From IMG/VR virus record IMGVR_UViG_3300034072_000812, positions 1 to 43,302 of that record: a DNA stretch of 43,302 bases. The stretch is one strand, 5' to 3'. The stretch comes from a virus. The notes under the pieces were generated by a model that saw only the letters and a program-made list of their open reading frames with translations, had not been told where the DNA came from and did no database searches. The position numbers were made by a program, and so were the translations under genes. Each line of letters begins with the position of its first letter. Positions within the stretch are counted from its first letter, which is position 1. Positions 31,539-39,059 of the stretch are shown piece by piece.

Positions 31539-31621
31539 TTGATTTCCTTTTGACTCGTTTTGAAAGGGGGCTTTTTTGTCCAAATGGGTGAACTGGGGGT
31601 GTCCGTGTTTCGATCGTTCCA

Positions 31622-31645
31622 GACTTTGAACCGCCCCCCGCCCTT
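31622..31645 (-). other. Candidate cos (packaging) region
   Basis: Between the HNH-kinase gene and terS the minus strand reads GGGCGGGGGGCGGTTCAAAG, a G-rich block followed by TTCAAAGTC. G-rich sequences followed by such a motif are common between HNH and terS genes of cos phages. The exact cut is not determined. Confidence 0.4.
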
Positions 31646-31650
31646 GGTCG

Positions 31651-32463
31651 TCACGCTCCGGTGTCAATCACTTCATGGCCGCTTGCGTTGCTGTACTCAC
31701 TCCACCACTTCACAGTTGCGCGTATTGACCTCGCAGCACGGTCGCCTTGGCGTGATTCACCGATGCGGTGCAGGCATAGCTCCTGACTCGCCAGAACAAC
31801 TACCAGGCGCTGCGGCTGTAGCGTCTTTCGCCACCACTCGCGCTCTGCGTTTGTTGCGGCTGACACGATGAACCATGCGTGCGGTGCCTTCGCTGTCGCT
31901 AGTGAGGCAAGTAGCTCATTGCGCCTTGTCAGGCTGCGCTCTAATGTGTGCGCGTCCCACCGCTCGGAGCTAATTCCTAGCTCTGCCCGGATGGCATCCA
32001 TGTCGATGACTAGATCGGACTTGCCTTTGTGCTTTTTAATGAACGTCGATTTTCCACCTCCAGCGGGGCCGCACACGATGGTGAGCGGGATGGCTGAGGG
32101 TTTCAGCGTCGTTGGGTGCAGCAGCTCCTGTATGTGCGCCTGGTTGTCTGCTGGCAAGTAATCGCGTCTTGCGCTCCCGTCCCGCTTGCTTTTGGCTGCG
32201 TGGCATGGGATGCACCTTACCCGGTAGTTACTGGGATGGTTTGGGCCGCCTTGCTCTAGAGGGATTTCGTGGTCAATCTCATTTGACGTACTGACGAGCC
32301 CACAATCAACGCAGGTGTACAGCCCTGCGACAAGCGCATCATGCCGCTCCTTTATCCCTGCCCTGCCCCTGATGCGGGTGGTCGCCCCTGCCTTCGTTTG
32401 CAGCGTTGGCAGTCGAGTGGTAGCGATGGATGCCAGCCTGTTCGGCAGTCGTTGCAGCTTCAT
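31651..32463 (-). CDS. HNH endonuclease fused to a P-loop polynucleotide-kinase-like domain
   Basis: 270 aa. Residues 35-95 are an HNH nuclease: YTCVDCGLVSTSNEIDHEIP, GGPNHPSNYRVRCIPCHAAK, with paired CxxC zinc ligands and the IDHEIPLEQGG His. Residues 125-270 are a P-loop kinase-like domain: IVCGPAGGGKSTFIKKHKG (Walker A, near 129-147), VIDMDAIRAELG near 151, and a lid-like Arg-rich segment SRQGDRAARSIR. HNH proteins beside terminase assist cos cleavage and packaging in HK97-type phages. The kinase half is unusual and might act on the 5' ends made by cutting, which is speculation. ATGA overlap with the upstream gene. Confidence 0.85.
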   Translation of the reverse strand: MKLQRLPNRLASIATTRLPTLQTKAGATTRIRGRAGIKERHDALVAGLYTCVDCGLVSTSNEIDHEIPLEQGGPNHPSNYRVRCIPCHAAKSKRDGSARRDYLPADNQAHIQELLHPTTLKPSAIPLTIVCGPAGGGKSTFIKKHKGKSDLVIDMDAIRAELGISSERWDAHTLERSLTRRNELLASLATAKAPHAWFIVSAATNAEREWWRKTLQPQRLVVVLASQELCLHRIGESRQGDRAARSIRATVKWWSEYSNASGHEVIDTGA

Positions 32464-32735
32464 TGCCTAGCTACCAATGCTCTCAACGCCTCGGCAGACT
32501 CCGGCAGCTCCACAAACTGGCGCTGGCTGTAGTCGTACTCGCGCGGGGCGATCAGTACATCCACACCAACACCGATCTGCACATCCACGCCTGCGGTGTG
32601 CTCATTGCCACAGATGGCGCAGGTGAAGCGCTGGCCCTTGTAGACCAGAGCATCGTCGTGCAGGTCGTTATCCGCGCCATTGGGGCAGTCGTACTCCATC
32701 CAGACTTCGCGCCTTGGGTAGTTCATGTTGCTCAT
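32460..32735 (-). CDS. Hypothetical protein with CxxC knuckle (91 aa)
   Basis: 91 aa. MEYDCPNGADND and FTCAICGNEHTAG (about residue 37) give three cysteines that could bind one metal ion. The C-terminus is acidic and helical. It starts at MSNMNY (or Met4) and overlaps the HNH-kinase gene by ATGA, so the two are probably made together. No family name. Confidence 0.6.
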   Translation of the reverse strand: MSNMNYPRREVWMEYDCPNGADNDLHDDALVYKGQRFTCAICGNEHTAGVDVQIGVGVDVLIAPREYDYSQRQFVELPESAEALRALVARQ

Positions 32736-32869
32736 TGTGTTCTGCCTGCCATCGGGCTACAGGGCTGGCCCTGCTGGCTGCTGCCGACGCTTCCCAGCAC
32801 CGAGCTTGCGGAGGAGTCCCGTCGATCCCGTTTTGGCCCGGCGCTGGTTGCCGGTGATCGGGCGGGCGA

Positions 32870-32995
32870 TTACTGACACGCCTCACAAGTCCCGTCTTCG
32901 CTCAGTTCGCAGATGACGGGAAGAGGCGTTTCGTCGTTCAGGTCAAGCGCGAATGGTTCGGGCTTGTCTTGCTCGGGTGTGGTGTCAGGGTTCAT
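32870..32995 (-). CDS. Small acidic protein ending in CEAC (41 aa)
   Basis: 41 aa: MNPDTTPEQDKPEPFALDL followed by NDETPLPVICELSEDGTCEACQ (split here for length). It is strongly acidic with Cys at the end. I start it at 32995 because the longer open frame runs through the tRNA-like element. No clear ribosome site, so confidence is modest. Confidence 0.45.
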   Translation of the reverse strand: MNPDTTPEQDKPEPFALDLNDETPLPVICELSEDGTCEACQ

Positions 32996-33062
32996 GTTTT
33001 GGGTGCGGGCGCGCTGCCAGTTGGACAGAGCCAGATCATGGGAGAGCAGCGGCCCGCGAACG

Positions 33063-33167
33063 TGGTTGCTGTGCTGGGATTCGAACCCAGGGAGACCGGC
33101 GTATCGGCCCAAGCGCCACGCCAATCCCTCTAGCTTGGTCACCCTTCGGCCTCTCGGGCACACGGCG
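33063..33167 (-). tRNA. tRNA-like element, class II, probably degenerate
   Basis: Minus strand: D arm CCC-GAGAGGCCGAA-GGG, long variable region with GGCG/CGCC, perfect T arm CTGGG-TTCGAAT-CCCAG, acceptor strand CACAGCA, A and CCA. Against it, the acceptor stem CGCCGTG/CACAGCA has two C-A mismatches, and the anticodon region CCAA-GCTAGAGGGA-TTGG gives only a 4-bp stem. It looks like a decayed or unusual Leu/Ser-type tRNA at the start of the late transcript. Confidence 0.45.
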
Positions 33168-33173
33168 AAATGC

Positions 33174-33205
33174 AAAAAGCCCCGATGCATTGCTGCTTCG
33201 AGGCT
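33174..33205 (-). terminator. Leader terminator (tR'-like)
   Basis: Minus strand: AGCCTCGA and TCGGGGCT pair over 8 bp with one U-G, 12-nt loop, followed by TTTTTGC. On the plus strand the U-G becomes C-A, so it is built for minus-strand RNA. It lies about 50-75 bases after the candidate late promoter, like lambda tR'. Confidence 0.65.
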
Positions 33206-33259
33206 CCAGAGACACCACCGCCTGCCGTTGGGCAAGCGATGAACGACACATTGTCGCGG

Positions 33260-33290
33260 AATATGGCGCGATTATGCACTACTTTGTCAA
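33260..33290 (-). promoter_or_regulatory. Candidate late promoter (pR'-like)
   Basis: Minus strand: a perfect TTGACA (33290-33285) and CATATT (33265-33260) at 19-bp spacing; CATAAT occurs at 33276-33271 but is too close. It sits just at the end of the Q-like gene and before the leader terminator. The spacing is not ideal. Confidence 0.45.
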
Positions 33291-33668
33291 GCGGCGCAAG
33301 TAGTGGCCCCAAAATAATCTCAAGCCCTGAACTCTGGAGTCATGCCACAGCCTGCGCTTGATGCCCATGCGAAGCCGCGCGGATAGCTCGCTCTCGGCCT
33401 TGGGGATGTACACCGCTGCCAGTACGCGGCTGTACTGCCTGGGCACCACCTGCAAAGCCCGCTGAACATCCATCGCCGCGAAGTCAGCCATCAGCTCAGG
33501 CATGGGTTCCTCGCCTGGTGTGGGTGGTGCCCTGTACTGGCCTTCGGCACTGGCGCAGCGGCGCTTCTTGTAGCGGTCTTGTGCCCACAGTCCGTAACGG
33601 ATCAGTAGCTCCTCTGCTTCGCGCAGGTCAGGCGGGGTCACGCTCAGGTTGATGTTTTCGCGCTTCAT
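33279..33668 (-). CDS. Q-like late antitermination protein
   Basis: 129 aa. INLSVTPPDLREAEELLIRYGLWAQDRYKK at the start, YRAPPTPGEEPMPEL in the middle, and AAMDVQRALQVVPRQYSRVLAAVYI near residue 75 followed by a basic end. The pattern (leading YGxWxRxR helix, then a sigma-4-like two-helix part) is that of phage Q-type antiterminators. Its position, last gene before a promoter-terminator pair and the late genes, is the strongest support. It would let RNA polymerase pass the leader terminator and the hairpins inside the late operon. Confidence 0.65.
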   Translation of the reverse strand: MKRENINLSVTPPDLREAEELLIRYGLWAQDRYKKRRCASAEGQYRAPPTPGEEPMPELMADFAAMDVQRALQVVPRQYSRVLAAVYIPKAESELSARLRMGIKRRLWHDSRVQGLRLFWGHYLRRLTK

Positions 33669-33982
33669 GCGGCATGGCTCCAGGCTGTCAACAATGGATT
33701 GGCTGGCCTCACATACCTGGGCCTTGGCTGCTTTACTGGCCTTGGCTGCTTTGCTGGCTGCGGGGCCTTGAATCTCTGCCACCCCTCGGCAATGGTGAAG
33801 CGCATGGGGTAAGCGCTTCGATCCACGCTGGCGAACCCAAGGCCAACCGCACGGCTGCAATACGTGCGAACAGAGTTCACATCCAGCTCGGGGAAAACGG
33901 CCTGGTGGATTTCTGCCGCTGTTGCTGGGCCCATGCCTTCCAGCGCAGCGCATAGCTCTTTGATTCGGACGCCTACTCTCAT
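33665..33982 (-). CDS. Putative winged-helix DNA-binding protein (105 aa)
   Basis: 105 aa. VRIKELCAALEGMGPATAAEIHQAVFPEL, VNSVRTYCSRAVGLGFASVD and PMRFTIAEGWQRFKA (three strings) fit a winged helix: helix, HTH with the NSVRTYCSRAV recognition helix, then wing. A Lys/Pro-rich repeat tail (KQPRPVKQPRP) follows. Overlaps NinG and Q-like genes by four bases each. A regulatory or replication role is possible. Confidence 0.6.
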   Translation of the reverse strand: MRVGVRIKELCAALEGMGPATAAEIHQAVFPELDVNSVRTYCSRAVGLGFASVDRSAYPMRFTIAEGWQRFKAPQPAKQPRPVKQPRPRYVRPANPLLTAWSHAA

Positions 33983-34536
33983 GCTTTCAGTTCCTTCAAT
34001 TTCTTTTTGTAGGCTTCGCGGATGGCCCGCAATTCGTCGTGCGTCCACTTGTGCGGTGTGTTGTTGTGCTCCAGGGCTTCCACTCGGGCTAGATCGAGCC
34101 GGGCCACAAGTCCGATGCGATAGTCCACTGCGCGCCCCGCTCCCCATTGGTTGCAGTGAACGCATTGGGCGTGAACGTTGTCCTCATGAAAGCGGAGATG
34201 CGAAGCACTGCCCACAGAGCGATAGTGACCAGCGTCACGACCAGCGTGTAATCCCGATAAATCAGGTGGAGCTGCGCCACAGGAGATGCAGGGCTGATGC
34301 GCGTCACGCGCCCGGATGTAGGCGTTGAATTCACGTTGAGCCTCCTTGATGAGTACTGGGATGGTCTTGATGGCTTCTTTGCGGGTGCGAACCTTGGCGC
34401 GCTCCTGAACCTTTTCCTGGCGCACCTTTTTCATGGCGCAGGCGGGAGAACAGACAACCATCATTGGGCGCACCGGCGTAAACAATGCTCCGCACATTTG
34501 GCACACCTTGTTTTTTAGCCAGCGATCAACCGCCAT
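33979..34536 (-). CDS. ninG: NinG (Rap) recombination protein
   Basis: 185 aa. CQMCGALFTPVRPMMVVCSPACA (zinc knuckles) near residue 12, RKEAIKTIPVLIKEAQREFN near 50, ARDAHQPCISCGA near 76, and AGHYRSVGSASHLRFHEDNVHAQCVHCN (two strings) near 100-128 are the full NinG signature. In lambda this protein is a Holliday-structure nuclease that aids RecA-independent recombination. Start 34536 with GAGGGGTG upstream. It overlaps the HNH gene by 11 bases. Confidence 0.93.
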   Translation of the reverse strand: MAVDRWLKNKVCQMCGALFTPVRPMMVVCSPACAMKKVRQEKVQERAKVRTRKEAIKTIPVLIKEAQREFNAYIRARDAHQPCISCGAAPPDLSGLHAGRDAGHYRSVGSASHLRFHEDNVHAQCVHCNQWGAGRAVDYRIGLVARLDLARVEALEHNNTPHKWTHDELRAIREAYKKKLKELKA

Positions 34537-35113
34537 ATAGCGACACCCCTCGCGTGTAGCGGTCAAAAACCGTGCCGTAAGGTATGCCTGTGGCGTCCGA
34601 AACCTGCGCCAAAGTCATAGCCTGCCCCTCATGCTCAACAAACACATTGCTGCGCATGTTGTTTTGCTGCTGCTTCGGGGTTGCCCAACGACAATTTGCT
34701 GGCTCGTAATTGCCGTTGGGGTCAATCCTGTCCAGGCTGCAACCATCGGGCCGGTCGCCCATGTCTGCATAGAAGTTTGCAAAAGACTCGCGCCAGCTGG
34801 CGCAGACCGTTATGCCGCGCCCTCCGTAACTCGCATAGTGCATATGTGTTGGGCGTGTGCAGCGTGACACCATCGCATCCCAGCTGGAATAGCCAGGCGT
34901 ACGCTTGCCGATCCCATGTTTGCCGCCAGGGCTGCATGTCTTGGTATTTCCGCGTAGCAGGTGTGTTGCATATACCGATTTCTCTTTTCCACACACACAA
35001 ACGCAGAGCCACTTGGACTTTCCTTTGTGGATACTGTGCGAGATCGCTGTTAGATCACCAAAGACCATTCCTCGCAGGTCTGCGACCTTTGACATTGCAG
35101 TTTTTCTTTTCAT
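34526..35113 (-). CDS. HNH/AP2-type homing endonuclease-like protein
   Basis: 195 aa. WLCVCVCGKEKSVYATHLLRG near residue 32, PGYSSWDAMVSRC near 72, YGGRGITVCASWRESFANF near 95, and SLDRIDPNGNYEPANCRWAT near 122 form the pattern of phage homing-nuclease proteins whose core is LDRID..GNYEP.NCRWA. A C-terminal HTH follows (TLAQVSDATGIPYGTVFDRY). It is inserted between ninB and ninG, overlapping both, which suggests a mobile origin. Confidence 0.85.
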   Translation of the reverse strand: MKRKTAMSKVADLRGMVFGDLTAISHSIHKGKSKWLCVCVCGKEKSVYATHLLRGNTKTCSPGGKHGIGKRTPGYSSWDAMVSRCTRPTHMHYASYGGRGITVCASWRESFANFYADMGDRPDGCSLDRIDPNGNYEPANCRWATPKQQQNNMRSNVFVEHEGQAMTLAQVSDATGIPYGTVFDRYTRGVSLYGG

Positions 35114-35544
35114 TGCCACCCCTCCGGCGCGTGAATCACAACCCCGTGCTCTGCCGCCCAAGCCATCACGAACTCGGACAACTCGGCGCACTCGGCTTTT
35201 GTGAGTTGGCTGGTGCGCCTGAAAACGATGTCCACACCATGCCCATCCAATGCGGGCAGCATCTCGATAGGCTCTCCACGCGCCCGAAGCCATGCGGCGG
35301 TCAACAGGCGTTTCCATGTGTCCACGTCGCGCTTTGCACCGGCCCATTCCACCTGCTTGCTGATTTCAGACAGGCAGGCGTGCAATAGGCGGTTCTGCGC
35401 ATCGCTGCGCTTCTCTGGCCTGATTTCAAGCACCAGGCGCTGCCCACCAGCACCTAGCCAGCCCTTGGCATGTGCCCATGCTGTCTTGATGGCCTGGTGG
35501 GCCTGCTGGGCGTTGTACAGGCTCATGGTGATGCGTCCAGCCAT
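35110..35544 (-). CDS. ninB: NinB recombination protein
   Basis: 144 aa. LVLEIRPEKRSDAQNRLLHACLSEISKQVEW (two strings), DVDTWKRLLTAAWLR near residue 75, HGVDIVFRRTSQLTKAECAEL near 103, FVMAWAAEHGVVIH near 125. This is lambda NinB (Orf), which helps load recombinases onto SSB-coated DNA. The start at 35544 follows GGAGG. The N-terminus overlaps the DUF3310 gene by 119 bases. Confidence 0.9.
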   Translation of the reverse strand: MAGRITMSLYNAQQAHQAIKTAWAHAKGWLGAGGQRLVLEIRPEKRSDAQNRLLHACLSEISKQVEWAGAKRDVDTWKRLLTAAWLRARGEPIEMLPALDGHGVDIVFRRTSQLTKAECAELSEFVMAWAAEHGVVIHAPEGWQ

Positions 35545-35803
35545 TGCGCCGCCCCTCCTGCGCGTCAACCTCCGCCAGCTTCTGCGCGTAGTGCTGCGCC
35601 TTGCCTGCATCGTCCGTGCCCTCTTTCTTGCCCTGGCGCATGGCGTACTTGATGACGTTGCCTTTGAGAAAGCCGCGAAATTCCTCTGGCGTCAGCACGG
35701 CTTGCATTACGTCCCACGGCTGCATCTGCATGTCTCGGTAATGCGAACCGCCCACTTGGCGGGCGTCTGCCGTGATGGCGATTTCTGGGAACACGGTATT
35801 CAT
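35426..35803 (-). CDS. DUF3310 (nucleotide-kinase-like) protein
   Basis: 125 aa. Residues 16-80, QVGGSHYRDMQMQPWDVMQA, GFLKGNVIKYAMRQGKK and AGKAQHYAQKLAEV, are the DUF3310 signature found in many phages. The last 40 residues overlap ninB in another frame and look unconserved (His/Trp/Gly-rich). Its start overlaps the upstream stop by four bases. Function of the family is not established. Confidence 0.82.
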   Translation of the reverse strand: MNTVFPEIAITADARQVGGSHYRDMQMQPWDVMQAVLTPEEFRGFLKGNVIKYAMRQGKKEGTDDAGKAQHYAQKLAEVDAQEGRRNGWTHHHEPVQRPAGPPGHQDSMGTCQGLARCWWAAPGA

Positions 35804-36138
35804 GCCGCCTCCTTCTCAGTGCTGGGCACGGGGAGCCAGGACAGGGTTTCGTCCTGGGCGTCGTCTCCAGGGTCGCGGATGGGGCGGAGATACTTATCGG
35901 CAATGAATGCCTCATCGCCGGGGAGTAAATAAGCGGCCTTGCCAGTCGCGTTATCAATGCCTCTGCTGCCCGTCGCCAGCCCGCACAGCCAAACATGGCC
36001 GCATTCGCTCCACTCTTTTTCAAGAGTCACCAGGTCGGCACGCTCCGCTTGTGTGCATTCGCGAACGACTTCAACAATCACGCCGTGGCGAAAGTGTGGG
36101 CGGATGACTTCGGCCATCACCCCAGGTTTGCAATTCAT
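35800..36138 (-). CDS. Hypothetical phage protein (112 aa)
   Basis: 112 aa. MNCKPGVMAEVIRPHFRHG, GHVWLCGLATGSRGIDN near residue 46, GDEAFIADKYLRPIRDPGDD near 72, DETLSWLPVPSTEKEAA at the end. Proteins starting with CKPGDLA and ending DKYLRPIRP.D are common small phage proteins with a beta-barrel-like look. The start at 36138 follows GGGGGGTGAAGTG. Function unknown. Confidence 0.7.
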   Translation of the reverse strand: MNCKPGVMAEVIRPHFRHGVIVEVVRECTQAERADLVTLEKEWSECGHVWLCGLATGSRGIDNATGKAAYLLPGDEAFIADKYLRPIRDPGDDAQDETLSWLPVPSTEKEAA

Positions 36139-36142
36139 CACT

Positions 36143-36337
36143 TCACCCCCCACTCTTTGGCCGTGCGGGTGAGGATTGCTTGGCGAGCATGTGCCGCTTC
36201 AATTCCCCCGCGATTCCATTCCACATGCCTGTTTCGCATCGTTCCAACTCCTTTGCCTGAAACCATGAGTGCTCCTTTGTTGCTGGGTTGCTTGCCAACT
36301 TGATGAGGTGGGCTAGCTGCTTTTCGTACTCCGTCAT
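36143..36337 (-). CDS. Small hypothetical protein (64 aa)
   Basis: 64 aa. YEKQLAHLIKLASNPATKEH then SWFQAKELERCETGMWNGIA and a basic tail. The LASNPATKxHxWxxAKELE pattern occurs in small phage proteins. Four bases separate it from the next gene. A longer frame in another register (36138-36410) looks random in comparison. Confidence 0.6.
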   Translation of the reverse strand: MTEYEKQLAHLIKLASNPATKEHSWFQAKELERCETGMWNGIAGELKRHMLAKQSSPARPKSGG

Positions 36338-36503
36338 TCATCTCTTCCCCTGTATTCCCTGTATCTGCTCTTGAGCGGACAGACCTAGCCCTTCCTGGGT
36401 AGGCCTTCACATGTCTCGACTTCCTGCTCCGTCGCGTTACATGACCCGCCAGACGTTCGGGGCAAGGGCTCTGGCTTCGCCACCCTTTGCTGTATCTCAG
36501 CCC

Positions 36504-36629
36504 CTAATCCCACAGTTCAGCTCTCCCCTGGTGCCTGTCGTTAAACCATGGCCGACACATCCAGGCGGCACGTTTAGAGCGGCGTGCGCGCTTGATTCCT
36601 GTGCTGCTGCGGTGCTCGGAGAACCGCAT
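36504..36629 (-). CDS. Small basic protein (41 aa), in the primase-downstream gap
   Basis: 41 codons: MRFSEHRSSTGIKRARRSKR, then AAWMCRPWFNDRHQGRAELWD minus its first residues. GAGAGGGAA lies directly before the ATG. The rest of the stretch between 36338 and 36663 shows nothing else I can support. Ribosome site and composition (Arg/Lys-rich, Trp) make it plausible; no homologue is recognised. Confidence 0.4.
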   Translation of the reverse strand: MRFSEHRSSTGIKRARRSKRAAWMCRPWFNDRHQGRAELWD

Positions 36630-36663
36630 TTCCCTCTCTGGCTTCGGGGCAGCACCTCTTGAG

Positions 36664-37521
36664 TTACTTCCGGCGAACCTCCATCAGCAACTGACAGACA
36701 GCAAAGAGGCCAGCACGCATGTGCAAATCGTTGGCGTCCTCGCCCATGACAGGGCTCATGCAGTACGGGAGGCCCGTGGCCTGGGCGCACTTTTCGCCTG
36801 TACCGGACTTGTCGTGATCGGCAAAAACGAATGCACGGCCCTTGATCTGCTGCGCGATGAATTCCAGGTTGTTCGCGCTGAAACAAACCAGCACAGAGGC
36901 GCGCAAACCCACGCTGCGCAGCGCTGCAACAATGGATAGACCCGTTGCATAGCCTTCGCACAAAATCGTTTCTGGCGCGGTCTTGTCGCCCATGCGGAAC
37001 ACTGCGCCCTTGGCCTTCATGCCTGGGCTCATCTTTTTGGTAAAAGCCATTGCGGCTTCGTCCCAGCGAATCACTTGCACCCCTTGCACGTTGTTGGTGT
37101 GCAGGTTGCGCATGGGGATCAGCAAGGCACCATCAGCGGCCACAAAGCCTTGTGCCTCTGCAAACCCTTTGCGATGCAGGTAGTTGTGTTCGGCGGGCTG
37201 GGCGTTACGGAGCAGTTCCATGGCACGCACTGCGGCACGCTGGTATTCCTGCTCTTGCGCAGCCTGGGCGGCTTGCCGCTTTGCCTTCCATGCGGCCTTC
37301 TCAGCCTCAGTCCATGGCTGCACATTGGCATCGTTGAACCACTGCACGCGGGCTTCCGCAGACCAGTTAAACACCCAGCCACGAGCACCGTCCCAAAAGT
37401 AAGCGCCGTTCTTGCCGTTTGGCTTGTCAGTGGTGCCGCAGCGCTTGATGCGCTCCGAGGCGTACAACTTGGATGGGTCAATCTCCACGCCATGTGCGCG
37501 GGCAAATGCAATGAAGCTCAT
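36664..37521 (-). CDS. TOPRIM-domain phage primase
   Basis: 285 aa. An N-terminal part (AFARAHGVEI, GTTDKPNGKNGAYFWDGARGW) is followed by a helical linker and then TOPRIM motifs: NYLHRKGFAEAQGF near residue 113, LLIPMRNL near 133, ILCEGYATGLSIVAALRS near 186 (the Glu), and FVFADHDKSGTGEKCAQ near 231 (the DxD metal site). It probably synthesises RNA primers for phage replication together with the helicase upstream. It overlaps that gene by ATGA. Confidence 0.88.
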   Translation of the reverse strand: MSFIAFARAHGVEIDPSKLYASERIKRCGTTDKPNGKNGAYFWDGARGWVFNWSAEARVQWFNDANVQPWTEAEKAAWKAKRQAAQAAQEQEYQRAAVRAMELLRNAQPAEHNYLHRKGFAEAQGFVAADGALLIPMRNLHTNNVQGVQVIRWDEAAMAFTKKMSPGMKAKGAVFRMGDKTAPETILCEGYATGLSIVAALRSVGLRASVLVCFSANNLEFIAQQIKGRAFVFADHDKSGTGEKCAQATGLPYCMSPVMGEDANDLHMRAGLFAVCQLLMEVRRK

Positions 37522-39059
37522 TTCTTCACCGCCTTGCGATAAGCCAAATCCAGGCTCTTGATCTTGTTGCGCACGTTGGCCGTGATTTCGGCATTTGGGG
37601 TGCTGTAAAAATCAAAGCCAGCCGGTGGGCAGTCGCCAGTGATCTTTTGATACAGGTGCCATGCGCGGCCACGTTGACGCTCAGGTGAGCTGTGCCCACG
37701 CGCATAAGTGCAAAGCTGCTCCCACAGGTGGCGGCGGTCGTCTGCCAGCTTCTTCTTGCCCAGCATCACAACCTCTTCCATCACGCCAGCTACAGCCTCT
37801 TGCAAAGCAGCTTCTTGCTTCTCAAAACCGCAAGACATGCAGCGCTTGTGAAACGGCTTGTAGCCGCACGAAGGGCAACCCTTGGCTTCCTTCTCTTCGT
37901 CATCGCGGCGAATCTTCTTGTCCAGCTTCTCGCCCATGTCCAGGGCATCCAGGCCGTTGAAAAAGATTTCCGAGAAGTCCTCGGCAAAGCGAATGATGTT
38001 TCCCGAGTGATCCAGCAGAATGCAATCCTTCTTGCCCGTATCAGGAGAAGAGCGCAGGCCACGGCCCCACATTTGGATTGCGGTGGAAAGGGACTTGCGA
38101 AGGGGGCGGCAATCCACGACACACCCAACGTCAGGCACATCAAACCCCTTGGCAAGTGCCTCCACACTGATGAGAACGCGCAGGCTGCTATCAGCCTTGC
38201 TGTATTCCTTCACCAGCAATTCACGCTCGGCTGCGGTGGTTTCGCTGGTGAACACAGCCGCCATCACACCGGCATCCAAGAACTGACGGGCCAGTTCCTG
38301 GCAGTGCTTAATCGTTGCTCCGAAAACAATGGTCTTGCGGTTTTCGCCGTGGCTAATCCACTCCTTCACCACATCGCCAACGATTTGCATCCCGCGCTCT
38401 TCGGCTGCGCTGTCTGTCCACTCGCCGCCCGAAGTGGCCGCGCCGGTCATATCTGCACGCTTGCAAGACAGGACACGCATGGGCACCAACACACCCGATT
38501 GCGTGAGGTCGTGCATCGTCGTGGCGTTAATCAGGTTCGTGAAAATCTTGCCAAGGCCAGACGAAAACGGAGTGGCTGACAAGCCAATGCACACAGCCTT
38601 GCTCGACTGTGCAAACTCCGTCCACACCTTCAGTTGCGTGTGCGCCTCATCAATAATCACCACATCAGCAGCGGGCCAGTAACCACGCTTGGCAATGGTT
38701 TGGGCGCTGGCAATCTGATACGGCATATCAGGGGCACGACGCCAGTGGTTTGCCTGCACGATGCCGTGGGCGCTCAGGCCGTAGGCATCAGCGGCCTTGC
38801 TAGTCTGGTTGATAAGCGTGGTGCGGTCGCAAACAAAAACAACGCGACGGCCCTTCACCAATGCCTCATGCGCAATACGGTGACCCAAATACGTCTTGCC
38901 CGCACCGGTGGGGGCCATGATGAGCTGATTCTTGTGCCCATCTCGGAAACCCTGGCGCAGCGCTTCATGGGCTGCTTGCTGAAAAGGACGCGCTACGGGA
39001 AAGCAGGTGCTGACGTAGTTGGGCGCGTCATCAAACAGACGAGTCATGACGGCGCTCAT
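37518..39059 (-). CDS. SF2 DEAH-type DNA helicase
   Basis: 513 aa. Walker A LIMAPTGAGKTYLGHRIA near residue 47, motif II IIDEAHTQL near 135, motif III SATPF near 162, motif V VEALAKGFDVPDV near 300, motif VI QMWGRGLRSSPDTGKK near 330. A zinc ribbon GCPSCGYKPFHKRCMSCGFE lies near 394-413. This is a UvsW/phage-type replication helicase, between the ParB-like and primase genes. It overlaps both neighbours by four bases. Confidence 0.92.
   Translation of the reverse strand: MSAVMTRLFDDAPNYVSTCFPVARPFQQAAHEALRQGFRDGHKNQLIMAPTGAGKTYLGHRIAHEALVKGRRVVFVCDRTTLINQTSKAADAYGLSAHGIVQANHWRRAPDMPYQIASAQTIAKRGYWPAADVVIIDEAHTQLKVWTEFAQSSKAVCIGLSATPFSSGLGKIFTNLINATTMHDLTQSGVLVPMRVLSCKRADMTGAATSGGEWTDSAAEERGMQIVGDVVKEWISHGENRKTIVFGATIKHCQELARQFLDAGVMAAVFTSETTAAERELLVKEYSKADSSLRVLISVEALAKGFDVPDVGCVVDCRPLRKSLSTAIQMWGRGLRSSPDTGKKDCILLDHSGNIIRFAEDFSEIFFNGLDALDMGEKLDKKIRRDDEEKEAKGCPSCGYKPFHKRCMSCGFEKQEAALQEAVAGVMEEVVMLGKKKLADDRRHLWEQLCTYARGHSSPERQRGRAWHLYQKITGDCPPAGFDFYSTPNAEITANVRNKIKSLDLAYRKAVKK

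Noticed and set aside
32668-32886. A 72-codon minus-strand frame between the 91-aa and 41-aa genes
   Set aside because: Low-complexity Arg/Ala/Pro composition, GTG start without a ribosome site, and it overlaps the start of a better gene.
32996-33235. Upstream extension of the 41-aa gene to 121 aa
   Set aside because: The extra part is a translation of the tRNA-like element and the leader terminator, so it is not protein-coding.
36338-36503. Possible GTG-started 32-codon frame and other small frames in this gap
   Set aside because: No suitable ribosome site or recognisable sequence; I see nothing firm in this stretch.
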